Positions 15,099-23,258 of a stretch of 23,442 nucleotides of DNA are shown here, one piece after another. The number at the start of each line of letters is the position of its first letter. The stretch's first letter is position 1. The notes under the pieces are model-generated. The model had not been told where the DNA came from. It did no database searches and was given only the letters and a program-made list of their open reading frames with translations. The DNA is from JAUIBE01 sp035267185 (GTDB lineage Bacteria; Pseudomonadota; Gammaproteobacteria; Xanthomonadales; SZUA-36): positions 1-23,442 of the forward strand of contig DATFLY010000088.1 of the NCBI GenBank assembly GCA_035267185.1. Direction: 5' to 3'. A program made the translations under genes and the position numbers.

Positions 15099-15578
15099 AT
15101 GGACATTAGAAAAATAAAGAAACTGATCGAATTGCTGGAGGATTCCAGCCTCAACGAGATCGAAATCGTCGAAGGCGAGGAGTCTGTCCGACTCAGCCGT
15201 GGTGGCTCGACCATGGTTCAGGCACCTCAATACGCCTTTGCAGCTCCTCCCCAGGCTCCTGCGCCACAGCAGGCACAGGAGCCTTCCCCGGATGCTTCTT
15301 CTGCACTGCCATCAAATCCCAGCCAGGAAGAATCTGTTCCGGATGGTGAGCTGGTGCGAGCCCCGATGGTCGGCACTTTTTATGCTTCGTCCAGTCCGGA
15401 GGCCGATCCTTTCGTCACCAAGGGTCAGCCGGTGACTGAGGGCGAAACACTATGCATCATCGAGGCCATGAAGATGTTCAACCAGATTGAATCGGACTAT
15501 TCCGGAACGGTGGTGGCCATATTGGTTGAGAACGGTCAACCGGTGGAATTCGACCAACCCCTGTTCGTCATCCGATAG
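15099..15578 (+). CDS. accB: Biotin carboxyl carrier protein of acetyl-CoA carboxylase
   Basis: AccB carries the biotin of acetyl-CoA carboxylase, the first committed step of fatty-acid synthesis. The 159 residues have the N-terminal MDIRKIKKLIELLEDSSLNE-type helix, a Pro/Ala/Gln-rich flexible linker (~45-80), and a biotinyl domain (~84-159) with EAMKMF, Lys125 being the biotinylation site. GGGAG at 15086-15090 serves as ribosome binding site. AccC follows after 12 bases, so the two are expected to be co-translated at linked levels. Confidence 0.96.
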   Translation: MDIRKIKKLIELLEDSSLNEIEIVEGEESVRLSRGGSTMVQAPQYAFAAPPQAPAPQQAQEPSPDASSALPSNPSQEESVPDGELVRAPMVGTFYASSSPEADPFVTKGQPVTEGETLCIIEAMKMFNQIESDYSGTVVAILVENGQPVEFDQPLFVIR

Positions 15579-15590
15579 GCGAACCCAAAA

Positions 15591-16946
15591 ATGGCTGTAA
15601 TGGACAAAATTGTCATCGCGAATCGCGGTGAAATCGCGCTCAGAATTTTGCGGGCAGCACATGCAATGGGTATCAAGACGGTTGCCTTGCACTCAACGGT
15701 TGATCGCAACCTGAAACATGTCGGGATGGCAGATGAATCGGTTTGCATCGGGCCAGCATCAGCGACCGAGAGCTATTTGAACATTCCTGCAATCATCGCG
15801 GGTACCGAGGTGACCGACGCCATCGGCGTGCACCCTGGGTACGGATTCCTGGCTGAAAATGCCGATTTTGCCGAGCGGGTCGAGGAGAGCGGGTTTGTAT
15901 TCATCGGCCCCAGGCCCGAAACCATCCGTCTGATGGGCGACAAGGTATCAGCAATCAAGGCAATGCAGGAGGCCGGCGTACCCTGTGTCCCCGGATCGGG
16001 CGGGCCGCTTGGTGATGACGTTGAAGAGTCACATCGCATCGCCAGGGAGGTGGGTTATCCGGTCATCATCAAGGCAGCTGCCGGGGGTGGTGGACGTGGA
16101 ATGCGTGTTGTTCACACTGAAGCGCACCTGAATAACGCTCTGCAATTGACTCGCCAGGAAGCCAAAACAGCGTTTGGCGACGCAACCGTTTACCTTGAGA
16201 AGTACCTTCAAAATCCCAGGCACATCGAGATCCAGGTTCTCTCAGACCAGCACGGAAACGCCATTCACCTTGGCGAGCGCGACTGCTCCACCCAGCGTCG
16301 GCACCAGAAGGTCATCGAGGAAGCGCCCGCACCCGGTATCACCGATAAACAGCGTGAAGAGATTGGTGGTATCTGCGTTGAGGCCTGCAAACGAATCAGT
16401 TACCGAGGCGCAGGAACCTTTGAGTTCCTGTATGACGACGGCAGTTTCTACTTCATCGAAATGAACACCCGCATCCAGGTTGAGCATCCTGTTACCGAAA
16501 TGGTAACGGGGGTGGATATTGTGCGCGAGCAGATTCTGATTGCTGCCGGTGAACCCCTTTCCTATAGCCAGGAAGACATTTCAATCGACGGCCATTCCAT
16601 TGAATGCCGGATCAATGCTGAACATCCGGAGACATTTATGCCTTCACCGGGTGTGGTTGAGGGTTTTCATGCGCCTGGTGGCCCCGGAATCAGGGTTGAT
16701 TCCCACATCTATGACGGCTACCGCGTTCCGCCCAATTATGATTCAATGATCGGCAAGCTGCTCGCGCACGGCCAGGATCGCAGCCAGGCGATCGCCCGCA
16801 TGCAGGTGGCGCTTGATGAAATGGTTTTGAACGGCATCACAACAAATATTCCGCTTCACAAGTGGTTGTTGCGGGATGCCGGGATGATCAGGGGCGGATT
16901 CAATATTCACTACCTCGAAAAACGTCTGCAGGAACGCGAGGCCTGA
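15591..16946 (+). CDS. accC: Biotin carboxylase subunit of acetyl-CoA carboxylase
   Basis: AccC carboxylates AccB-biotin using ATP and bicarbonate. The 451 residues follow the family: KIVIANRGEIALRILRAA at 6-23, the HPGYGFLAEN motif at 81-90, the glycine-rich ATP-grasp loop KAAAGGGGRGMRVV at 161-174, HIEIQVLSD near 211, and the catalytic FIEMNTRIQVEHPVTEM near 287-303. Two in-frame starts are close, ATG 15591 (MAVMDKIV) and ATG 15600 (MDKIV); homologues begin near the latter, and neither has a strong Shine-Dalgarno. A small stem, GGCCTG/CAGGCC (16940-16956), overlaps the stop. Confidence 0.97.
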   Translation: MAVMDKIVIANRGEIALRILRAAHAMGIKTVALHSTVDRNLKHVGMADESVCIGPASATESYLNIPAIIAGTEVTDAIGVHPGYGFLAENADFAERVEESGFVFIGPRPETIRLMGDKVSAIKAMQEAGVPCVPGSGGPLGDDVEESHRIAREVGYPVIIKAAAGGGGRGMRVVHTEAHLNNALQLTRQEAKTAFGDATVYLEKYLQNPRHIEIQVLSDQHGNAIHLGERDCSTQRRHQKVIEEAPAPGITDKQREEIGGICVEACKRISYRGAGTFEFLYDDGSFYFIEMNTRIQVEHPVTEMVTGVDIVREQILIAAGEPLSYSQEDISIDGHSIECRINAEHPETFMPSPGVVEGFHAPGGPGIRVDSHIYDGYRVPPNYDSMIGKLLAHGQDRSQAIARMQVALDEMVLNGITTNIPLHKWLLRDAGMIRGGFNIHYLEKRLQEREA

Positions 16947-16971
16947 CAGACAGGCCAAGGGAAAAGCTTCA

Positions 16972-17922
16972 ATGGCCTGGCTCGAAGTTAGCGTCCGTAC
17001 CACCAAAGAACTGGCAGAACAGGTTTCCGCAGCCATGGAGTTGCAGGAAGCACTGGCAGTGACTACTCAGGCCGCGCATGCCGACACGACAGATACCCCC
17101 TGCGCTGATAAAGATATATTCGAACCGGCACCTGGTACAACGCCATTGTGGGCTGAGGTACAGGTGCGTGGGCTGTTTGACGACGATATATCGCAAACCG
17201 GGCTGATTGAGGCCCTGATGGAGGCGCCCGGAATCGATTCGGCTGATCAGCTCCATTGGCAACGGGTGGAAGACCAGGTCTGGGAAAGGGCATGGATGGA
17301 TCGCTTTGAACCCATGCGTTTCGGGAAAAATCTCTGGATCGTCCCCACAGGCATGCCGGCTCCGCAAACGCGAGGCGCAAAAATCATCCGACTGGATCCT
17401 GGTGTTGCGTTTGGCACCGGAGCTCATGCCACCACGGCATTGTGCCTGGATTGGTTGGATTCGGCCCGGCTCAAAGGCAAGATCGTGGTCGACTATGGTT
17501 GTGGTTCAGGTGTGCTGGCGATCGCTGCGGCACTTAATGGTGCGGGACGCGTCATTGCCGTCGACAATGATCCACAGGCGCTGGAAGCCTGCGAGCTGAA
17601 TGTCCGGCGCAATCACGTACACGGCCAGATCATTTCCTGTTTGCCGGAGCACTACGATGCATTACTGTCAGATACACTCAGGGGCCTGGAGGGTGTGGAC
17701 GTCATGATCGCCAATATTCTTGCCCGACCGCTGATCAAACTGGCTCCGGTTTTGACCGACAGCCTGAGCGCGGGGGGTGAGCTGGTTCTGTCCGGCCTGC
17801 TTGATACCCAGGCAGATTCGGTTCGTCGCGCCTACCTTCGGGCTTTTGGAAAGCTCTCCAGCACCCGGCGGGATGGCTGGGTTCGTCTTAATGGAAAGAA
17901 AAAACAGAACAGAAACGGATGA
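16972..17922 (+). CDS. prmA: Ribosomal protein L11 methyltransferase
   Basis: PrmA trimethylates ribosomal protein L11 using S-adenosylmethionine. The 316-residue protein has the N-terminal L11-recognition domain (MAWLEVSVRTTKELAEQVSA...), then PGVAFGTGAHATT at 143-155, SAM motif I VVDYGCGSGVLAIAAAL at 172-188, AVDNDPQAL at 196-204, and ANIL at 247-250 near the active site. It is somewhat longer than the ~293 residues of E. coli PrmA, mainly through a loop around 35-60. It follows accC with 25 bases between, a widely conserved order. The stop overlaps the start of the next methyltransferase gene by four bases (ATGA). Confidence 0.95.
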   Translation: MAWLEVSVRTTKELAEQVSAAMELQEALAVTTQAAHADTTDTPCADKDIFEPAPGTTPLWAEVQVRGLFDDDISQTGLIEALMEAPGIDSADQLHWQRVEDQVWERAWMDRFEPMRFGKNLWIVPTGMPAPQTRGAKIIRLDPGVAFGTGAHATTALCLDWLDSARLKGKIVVDYGCGSGVLAIAAALNGAGRVIAVDNDPQALEACELNVRRNHVHGQIISCLPEHYDALLSDTLRGLEGVDVMIANILARPLIKLAPVLTDSLSAGGELVLSGLLDTQADSVRRAYLRAFGKLSSTRRDGWVRLNGKKKQNRNG

Positions 17923-18485
17923 GTGACCAGGCGAAAATCAACATCAACCTGGGTTCCGGACACTGGAAGTTCGATGGTTGGGTGAACGTCGATATCGATA
18001 TTGACAGCCAGCCGGATGTTCTTGCTGATCTTTCTACAGGGTTGCCTTTCCAGGATGGCGTCGCCGATTTCATGCACACCGAGGACTTCATTGACCAACT
18101 GGAATTGGAAGGCGCTCAGGCATTCCTCCGAGAGTGCCATCGCATTCTGAAACCGGGTGGTGTCATTCGGGTTTTGACTCCCGATGTCGATCAGTTGTGC
18201 CGGATGTACATCAACGAGCCCGAAGCATTGAAAACGCTGTGGCGGGATCATGTGGGTGTGCCATTGCAGTTCGGTACGGCGGCGGAAATCGTCAATGTCG
18301 GCATGCGTTTTGCCGGGCACACTTTCCTGTACGACCACGAGACTTTCTCTGCACTCGCCGCTTCCTGTGGCTTCGAGGCCAGGCAGGTGACATTCAACGA
18401 TAGCGAAAAGCCCGAATTACAAGGCCTGGACCTGCGCAGTCCTGAAACCGCGATTTCGCTCTATTTCGATTGTTACAAGGTTTAG
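17919..18485 (+). CDS. Small SAM-dependent methyltransferase, type 11-like
   Basis: A 188-residue protein with a compact Rossmann-type methyltransferase core: NLGSG at 10-14, GWVNVDID at 20-27 giving the acidic ribose-binding end, and RECHRILKPGGVIRVLTPD at 71-89. This resembles the predicted SAM-dependent methyltransferases that accompany glycan or nucleotide-sugar genes. Its substrate is unknown. The start ATG overlaps the prmA stop (ATGA, 17919-17922), so translation is probably coupled. It is the last gene of the aroQ-accB-accC-prmA run; repeats begin 36 bases after its stop. Confidence 0.8.
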   Translation: MSDQAKININLGSGHWKFDGWVNVDIDIDSQPDVLADLSTGLPFQDGVADFMHTEDFIDQLELEGAQAFLRECHRILKPGGVIRVLTPDVDQLCRMYINEPEALKTLWRDHVGVPLQFGTAAEIVNVGMRFAGHTFLYDHETFSALAASCGFEARQVTFNDSEKPELQGLDLRSPETAISLYFDCYKV

Positions 18486-18520
18486 AAGTCTTTGAAGGGT
18501 TCATCAGAGGGCCCCCACCA

Positions 18521-18744
18521 GTCAGCATTCCCTTTAAAAACACACGCGCAGCGGCAATTTTCGGGCACTTCTTTCCAAGAGATGAAAGCCGTGCCCAAAA
18601 ATTAGCCTGCGCTATAAATACATCCCTGTAGGCTCGGATGATTCCGCGACGGCGTCGGCTCCTAATTACGACACTTCGTGTCTTTCATCACGTCGCCTTT
18701 GGCCTGCTTCCCTGAATCATACGGTTTTTAAAGGGAATGCTGAC
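18521..18744 (-). repeat. Composite palindromic element L, copy 1
   Basis: Perfect 21-bp arms at 18521-18541 and 18724-18744 (core TCAGCATTCCCTTTAAAAAC) enclose two parts: a family-A hairpin (18546-18612) and the ~110-bp core L (18617-18726). Read on the minus strand the core starts ACCGTATGATTC and ends CTACAGGGATGTATT. It is identical over about 107 bases, except for one base, to the core at 23279-23388. An inner stem ATGATTC/GAATCAT closes the core interior, which also contains the small hairpin GACACGAAGTGTC. Confidence 0.85.
18546..18612. repeat. Family-A hairpin, copy 2
   Basis: GCGCAG (18546-18551) pairs with CTGCGC (18607-18612), and pairing continues inward through AATTTTCGGGCAC against GTGCCCAAAAATT. 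The loop contains GGCACTTCTTTCC, shared with the hairpin at 144-221, and the left end CACACGCGC is shared as well. The stem sequences of the two copies differ in the middle, yet each is self-complementary. Confidence 0.65.
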
Positions 18745-18840
18745 GGCCGGGAGCTGTAGGCAGGAAGTGAACTGCAACTGACAGAAACACATCAAAGCGG
18801 GCACAAACGAGGCTCCAATCTGGCACTCACGTAGAAACCG

Positions 18841-18942
18841 CGCTGCGGGTATGTCTTTTAAAAACCGTATGCGGCAGGGAAGCCGCATCCGAGTCTACAG
18901 GGATGTATTTACGACGGGTTTTTGAAAGACATGCCCGCAGCG
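18841..18942 (+). repeat. Composite palindromic element S, copy 1
   Basis: Arms at 18841-18866 and 18917-18942 pair over 26 positions with two mismatches, both T opposite G, which can pair in RNA. Within is the 56-base core S (18864-18919): ACCGTATGCGGCAGGGAAGC, then CGCATCCGAGTCTACAGGGA and TGTATTTACGACGGGT. The inner stem is ATGCGGC/GCCGCAT (18869-18875 with 18882-18888). The same core, with two differences, lies in opposite orientation at 23054-23109. Confidence 0.85.
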
Positions 18943-18984
18943 TGGTTTATCCCGCTCACTGAGTGCGAACCTGTATCTACCCGC

Positions 18985-20511
18985 CTAAAGCCGATCAGTT
19001 TCCCTCACGAAGTTTGCCAGGTCCTCGCGGTATTTCTCCAGCGAAGGCTGGTGCAGGTACATCATGTGGCCGGCCTCATAGTATTCCATGGTGATGCGTT
19101 CACGCGCCTCAGCCGAGATATCGAGGTGGCTGATGTCATGCCTGGTTGCACCAATCGGGGTGGCAAGATCGTAGTAACCCTGCTGGACCAGCAGATGCAG
19201 CCCGGGGTTCATGGTCATTGCCATCGAAAGATCAGGTCTCAGGTCTGCCCATGGAATAACCCAGGCACCGCTTGATGGTGGGCTGTGTTCCCAGTCCCAT
19301 TGTCCACCGACCCCTCCCGACACAATGTATTCCTCCCCATGGCCAAAATTCAGGTCGGCGTGCATGTAATCAAAAAAGCCTGCAGTAAAGGCCGGACCGA
19401 CAGAAGGGAAGAAAGGGTCATAGTCCATGCTTTCGCCCAGCGGGTTGACCGAAGGGCCAACGAAACGTGAATCAATGCGCCCGGCAATCTTTTCGTTATC
19501 ACGCATCAGCTCCTGCGTAAATTGCTGATGACTGACCCGAAGGTCTGCTTTCATCCAGTAGTCAACATCGGTCCCGGTATAACCGGCGAGCCTGGCGGCA
19601 ATCTCTGCCTTTTCTGATTCATCAATGGTGTAGCCCTTCATCAGGGCAGGTGCATATTCGTTATATGCGAACTGATCCACCTCCTCGACAAACGCGGCCA
19701 GGTCTGCTGGCTTGTTTGGGATCATGTCGTGATACCAGGCTGTCGAAGCCAGCGTTGAGAGGTAAAGGACATGCGGCATGTCCAGCGTGGTGCCATCGAT
19801 GCCGGATCCCATGTTGAGAAACGGCGACACCATCACCACCCCGTTGAAGTTCATGCTGTGCTGGTTTTGCATGTGCCAGACCAGGCCGGCTGAACGGATG
19901 CCGCCATAGCTTTCACCCAGGATGTACTTTGGAGAGGCCCAGCGGTGGTTTTCGGTGACATATTTTTTGACGAATGCGCCGACTGATTGAATGTCCTGGT
20001 CAACGCCCCAGAAATCCTCGCCCTTGCCTTCACCGATGGGCTTGCTGAAACCGGTGCCTACCGGATCAACCATCACCAGGTCAGTGACATCGATGATGCT
20101 GTACTCGTTGGCAACACGCTCAGCGGGTGGCGGTGGTGCGAACCCGCCATCATTTACAATCACACGTTGCGGACCCAGGATGCCCATGTGCAGCCAGATG
20201 GAAGAGGAGCCCGGGCCGCCGTTGAAGGCGAACATAATGGGTCGCTCAGCAGCATCAATACCATCGCGTGTATATGCCGTATAACCGAACCGGGCGATGG
20301 GTTCACCCTCGTCGTTTTCCATGATCAGCCAGCCGGCTGTGGCGGTGTACTCAATGTTCTGCCCATCAATCCGGACCGAGCCCTTCGTGACTGAAGACTT
20401 CGCTTCCGGTTTTGGTCCCTTGTCCTTTGTGGCTCCCTCGCCTTCTTCCCCGTCAGCAAGCGCAGGTATTGCCAGCATCAGGGTGCAAACAAGCATGATC
20501 AGTTTTTTCAT
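18985..20511 (-). CDS. Secreted S10-family serine carboxypeptidase
   Basis: The 508-residue protein has a signal peptide (MKKLIMLVCTLMLAIPALA, cleavage after ~19) and a charged linker (21-42). The S10 alpha/beta-hydrolase domain shows the oxyanion/substrate motif FNGGPGSSS (96-104), the nucleophile elbow GESYGG with Ser201, Asp448 in GYYDLATP and His482 in EAGHMMYLH, so the catalytic triad is complete. Such enzymes remove C-terminal residues, typically at acidic pH, and bacterial members are exported. The natural substrate is unknown. The gene lies 125 bases downstream of the polysaccharide deacetylase gene on the same strand, separated by a 13-bp inverted repeat, so it may be separately controlled. 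Confidence 0.9.
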   Translation of the reverse strand: MKKLIMLVCTLMLAIPALADGEEGEGATKDKGPKPEAKSSVTKGSVRIDGQNIEYTATAGWLIMENDEGEPIARFGYTAYTRDGIDAAERPIMFAFNGGPGSSSIWLHMGILGPQRVIVNDGGFAPPPPAERVANEYSIIDVTDLVMVDPVGTGFSKPIGEGKGEDFWGVDQDIQSVGAFVKKYVTENHRWASPKYILGESYGGIRSAGLVWHMQNQHSMNFNGVVMVSPFLNMGSGIDGTTLDMPHVLYLSTLASTAWYHDMIPNKPADLAAFVEEVDQFAYNEYAPALMKGYTIDESEKAEIAARLAGYTGTDVDYWMKADLRVSHQQFTQELMRDNEKIAGRIDSRFVGPSVNPLGESMDYDPFFPSVGPAFTAGFFDYMHADLNFGHGEEYIVSGGVGGQWDWEHSPPSSGAWVIPWADLRPDLSMAMTMNPGLHLLVQQGYYDLATPIGATRHDISHLDISAEARERITMEYYEAGHMMYLHQPSLEKYREDLANFVRETDRL

Positions 20512-20562
20512 TATTTTCTCCGCAAACAGGGTTTGATGATTATTTTCAGTCGCCTACTTTAA

Positions 20563-20636
20563 CCTGCATATTGCATCAGGGATTCGGATTCTCGTATCTT
20601 TTTCCACCGCCAGGTCGGCTTTGTGCAATATGCAGG
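20563..20636. repeat. 13-bp perfect inverted repeat between deacetylase and S10 genes
   Basis: CCTGCATATTGCA (20563-20575) is the reverse complement of TGCAATATGCAGG (20624-20636). The 48-base loop contains TATCTTTTTCC. On the transcribed (minus) strand the right arm begins right after the TAG of the deacetylase gene, so the structure would form at the 3' end of that mRNA and could protect or end it. Confidence 0.65.
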
Positions 20637-21437
20637 CTAACCCAACAGGTTCAGCAGCTCTTCTGGCGAGGTCCAGTCGCGCCCGCAAACAAAGCGGGGC
20701 AGGTTCCAGAGGTCGGTATCAGGATGAACCAGGCCCGGATCGGTTCCAACGGCTGCCCGGCAGCCATGCAATTCAGGGTATTCAGGAAAAAATATTTCAC
20801 GAATGTACTGGCTGGATTCCCCAAATGGATACGCAAAATAATGGGGCCGACGCCCGGTCAGATGCCCAATCGATTCCGCAGCATGAACCACCTGCTCCAT
20901 ACATTGTTCACGATTATCAACCGAGTGGAAATTTCCTCGCTCATCACCTTCGAGATCCGGATGATTGTGATCCCAGCCATGATTTTCGATTGACAGCAAT
21001 GGATTGGCATCTGCCTCATTCCACCAGTCATCGCTCATCCAGCCCTCGCCGAATAATGATCCGGCGTCAATCTGGTGACGCGCTTCCCAGCTGGCAATCA
21101 CGAAAGACGTTGCGTGCAGCGAGGGCTTACCGGATGCCGGAAAACGTTCAAGAAAATCCTGCATGATGCCAAGAAAGCTGCGTTGCATGCCATGGCCAGG
21201 ATACTCGATGTCGCGAACGTCAAAATCGCAGCCATCATCGAAAGTCATCACAACCGAATTGGTCACGGCTCTCTCATCGAGATTGCCTTCAAGCCACTCC
21301 ATCATACGGTCAAGTGGGATGACTGTTTTTCCGGTGCTGATCAGCGCCTCGAGATCTGCAGCCAGCGCCGCGTGGTCGTTGTCTGCGGGGCGAGCACCCC
21401 TGATATTTTGCGAATGATAAGTAAGAATCGGAACCAT
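20637..21437 (-). CDS. Polysaccharide deacetylase-family protein (NodB-like)
   Basis: A 266-residue protein with no signal peptide, so probably cytoplasmic. It opens MVPILTYHSQN, the usual first strand of the carbohydrate esterase 4 fold. It has the metal/catalytic motif MTFDDG at 64-69 (Asp67, Asp68), the histidine motif as ENHGWDHNHPDL (near 150), and FAYPFGESS in place of the usual R-x-P-Y/F-G motif. Canonical members de-N-acetylate chitin, peptidoglycan or exopolysaccharide; the substrate here is not evident. The gap to the upstream methyltransferase is 25 bases, so it is probably co-transcribed with it and ppa. Confidence 0.82.
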   Translation of the reverse strand: MVPILTYHSQNIRGARPADNDHAALAADLEALISTGKTVIPLDRMMEWLEGNLDERAVTNSVVMTFDDGCDFDVRDIEYPGHGMQRSFLGIMQDFLERFPASGKPSLHATSFVIASWEARHQIDAGSLFGEGWMSDDWWNEADANPLLSIENHGWDHNHPDLEGDERGNFHSVDNREQCMEQVVHAAESIGHLTGRRPHYFAYPFGESSQYIREIFFPEYPELHGCRAAVGTDPGLVHPDTDLWNLPRFVCGRDWTSPEELLNLLG

Positions 21438-21462
21438 TCAGACAATGCGCATTGCAGGACGA

Positions 21463-22392
21463 TCAGTCCGGTGCAGGGCCCCACAGTTCGGCATTTTTGC
21501 GCCACAAAGACAACAGGTAAGGGCGGTAGAGATGCGCTTCAGAGGTTTCACTGCGTTCATCAATGTAGGCCAGCATCTTTTCAGCCTTGAGGCGACCAAA
21601 GATCACATCCACGAACTGTCCAAAAAGATCGGCGTAAAGAGTGGAATACGCTACCGCTTCTTTTTCCCGATCCAGGCGGTCACGATGTGACTGAATCTCG
21701 CTGGCTGACATTTGGTTGCCCGCGACAATCTGCACTGATTGAGAGTCATGGTAGTTGGCGAGCACCTTGAAGCCTGCATGACTGACGTAAAGGGCAAACT
21801 CCTCAGGGGTACAAAACTGGTTGCGAGCCACGTCTTTTCGCTGCGAGTGATCCGAGTGTGCCCAGTTAAGTGGCTCATACTCCCACCTGCGCCAGCCAAC
21901 GGGATGTGCCAGGTTCCAGGTTTCAACAAAAATCAGCCCGCCGGGCCGTATGATTCGATTCAATTCCTGGAGGTAGAGGTACAGATCCTCCTTGTCCATG
22001 TGACAGAAGACTGCGATGGAATAGGCCTTGTCAATGCTATCGTTTTCGAGCATTTCCAGGCTGGTTCGGGTGAGCTGGTGAAATGAAGCATTGTCGCGTT
22101 CGGCCAGGCGCGTTCGCGCATTTTCAATCATGTTCTCCGATATGTCGGTACCGACCCACGCTCCGCAATGTGGTGATAATTCGCGCCCTATCCGTCCGAC
22201 CCCGCAACCAAGTTCCAGCACCCGGTCGGTTGGCTGGACATCAAGCGCTACCCGGACCTGCTCGGCAGTCCAGCTTCCGGTGTGACGCAACACTTCTTCA
22301 CTTGTGCTGCCATCGACTGCAGCGATCGCATCCTCCGTGGTGCGCGCCCGCATGTTCCAGTGTTCTTTATAGGATGGAAATTCTGTGTTCAT
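21463..22392 (-). CDS. Class I SAM-dependent methyltransferase
   Basis: The 309-residue protein carries a standard methyltransferase core: DRVLELGCGVGRIGREL (57-72, motif I), VGTDISENMIENAR (80-93, acidic end of beta 2), and NRIIRPGGLIFVETWN (post-motif III). The ~100 residues after the core (starting about CTPEEFALYVSHAGFKVLA) are typical of methyltransferases with a substrate lid, and the C-terminal ~80 residues were not recognised. Substrate unknown. It begins 10 bases after the ppa stop and ends 25 bases before the deacetylase start, which points to one transcript. A role in modifying a glycan or lipid with the deacetylase is a guess from context only. Confidence 0.82.
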   Translation of the reverse strand: MNTEFPSYKEHWNMRARTTEDAIAAVDGSTSEEVLRHTGSWTAEQVRVALDVQPTDRVLELGCGVGRIGRELSPHCGAWVGTDISENMIENARTRLAERDNASFHQLTRTSLEMLENDSIDKAYSIAVFCHMDKEDLYLYLQELNRIIRPGGLIFVETWNLAHPVGWRRWEYEPLNWAHSDHSQRKDVARNQFCTPEEFALYVSHAGFKVLANYHDSQSVQIVAGNQMSASEIQSHRDRLDREKEAVAYSTLYADLFGQFVDVIFGRLKAEKMLAYIDERSETSEAHLYRPYLLSLWRKNAELWGPAPD

Positions 22393-22402
22393 TATTTATT
22401 AT

Positions 22403-22951
22403 TCAGAAGTTGGGCTGATCGGGTGATTCGTTAAAACGCCGGATTGAATCCATGATTTCCTTGCGGGCGGAATCGACATCTTCCCAGCCATCGACCTTGA
22501 CCCACTTGTTGGTTTCCAGATCCTTGTAATGTTCAAAAAAGTGACGGATTTGTCCCAGCAGGAGCGAATCAACATCATCCACTGACTGCACATCACGGTA
22601 AATGCTGGTGACTTCTTCAACCGGAACAGCGATCACCTTGGCGTCATCACCCGACTCGTCTGCCATGCGCAACAGGCCAATGGGTCTGCACTTCACCACT
22701 GCTCCTGCCTGCACCTGCATTGGCATCACCACCAGTACATCCACGGGGTCGCCGTCACCACACAATGTGTGTGGAACGTAGCCATAGTTGCAGGGGTAGT
22801 GCATCGCCGTCTTCAACATGCGTTCGACATAAAGCGTGCCCGACTTCTTGTCGACTTCATATTTGATTGCCGGGCTGTTCATCGGGATTTCGATGATGAC
22901 GTTTATGTCGTTTGGAACGTCTCTGCCGACCGGTACATCGTGAAGGCTCAT
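22403..22951 (-). CDS. ppa: Soluble inorganic pyrophosphatase, family I
   Basis: Ppa hydrolyses PPi to two phosphates in the cytosol and pulls biosynthetic reactions forward. The 182-residue protein matches family I: VIIEIPMNSPAIKYEVDKKSG (18-38), HYPCNYGYVPHTLCGDGDPVDVLVV (51-75) with the metal-binding Asp66, Asp68 and Asp71, and KVIAVP further on. Length is typical. It coexists with the membrane H+-PPase (9379-11394) and PPi-dependent phosphofructokinase (7908-9167), which compete for the same PPi. The start ATG at 22949-22951 has a weak upstream region. The S/L repeats start about 78 bases upstream and may lie in or near its promoter. Confidence 0.96.
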   Translation of the reverse strand: MSLHDVPVGRDVPNDINVIIEIPMNSPAIKYEVDKKSGTLYVERMLKTAMHYPCNYGYVPHTLCGDGDPVDVLVVMPMQVQAGAVVKCRPIGLLRMADESGDDAKVIAVPVEEVTSIYRDVQSVDDVDSLLLGQIRHFFEHYKDLETNKWVKVDGWEDVDSARKEIMDSIRRFNESPDQPNF

Positions 22952-23028
22952 GATTCTTTTTCAGGTATCAAACGAGGCCGCGAAGTATATCGCAAATGAG
23001 ACTACCGGGGCGTCAGTAAGTTTGATGA

Positions 23029-23134
23029 CCGCGCTGGAGATTACCTCTTAGAAACCCGTCGTGAATACATCCCTGTAGACTCGGATGCGGCCTCCCTGCC
23101 GCATACGGTTTCTAAGAGGTAATCTCCAACACGG
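23029..23134 (-). repeat. Composite palindromic element S, copy 2
   Basis: Arms at 23029-23055 and 23108-23134 pair over 27 positions with two mismatches; the inner 21 (23035-23055 with 23108-23128; core GGAGATTACCTCTTAGAAAC) are perfect. The core S at 23054-23109 is the reverse complement of 18864-18919 with two differences in 56 bases. The arm sequence is unrelated to that of copy 1 (TCTTTTAAAAACC type) beyond the few bases next to the core. Confidence 0.85.
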
Positions 23135-23258
23135 CCTGAGCATGGGAGCAAGACTGGTGCGCACGGGTAGGCACTCCGGATCGCAGGAGGCGGAGCCGGC
23201 GGCTCGGTTGCGACTTCCTTTCCGCTCCGTTTTCTGAATGACATCCCATGGCTGCTGG

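Larger units (their letters stand above)
18486..18984. other. Repeat-filled intergenic region (~500 bp) without a gene
   Basis: Between two convergent genes lies no coding sequence. It contains composite element L in minus orientation (18521-18744), a 96-base spacer (18745-18840) in which nothing was recognised, and composite element S in plus orientation (18841-18942). No T-rich terminator was seen for either flanking gene; the long stems of these elements may serve that purpose. Confidence 0.7.

Noticed and set aside
18521..18942. Integron attC-like sites
   Set aside because: The arms end in AAC/GTT as attC sites do, but the interior is conserved and the outer stem varies, the opposite of attC; no integrase or cassette-like gene layout is visible.
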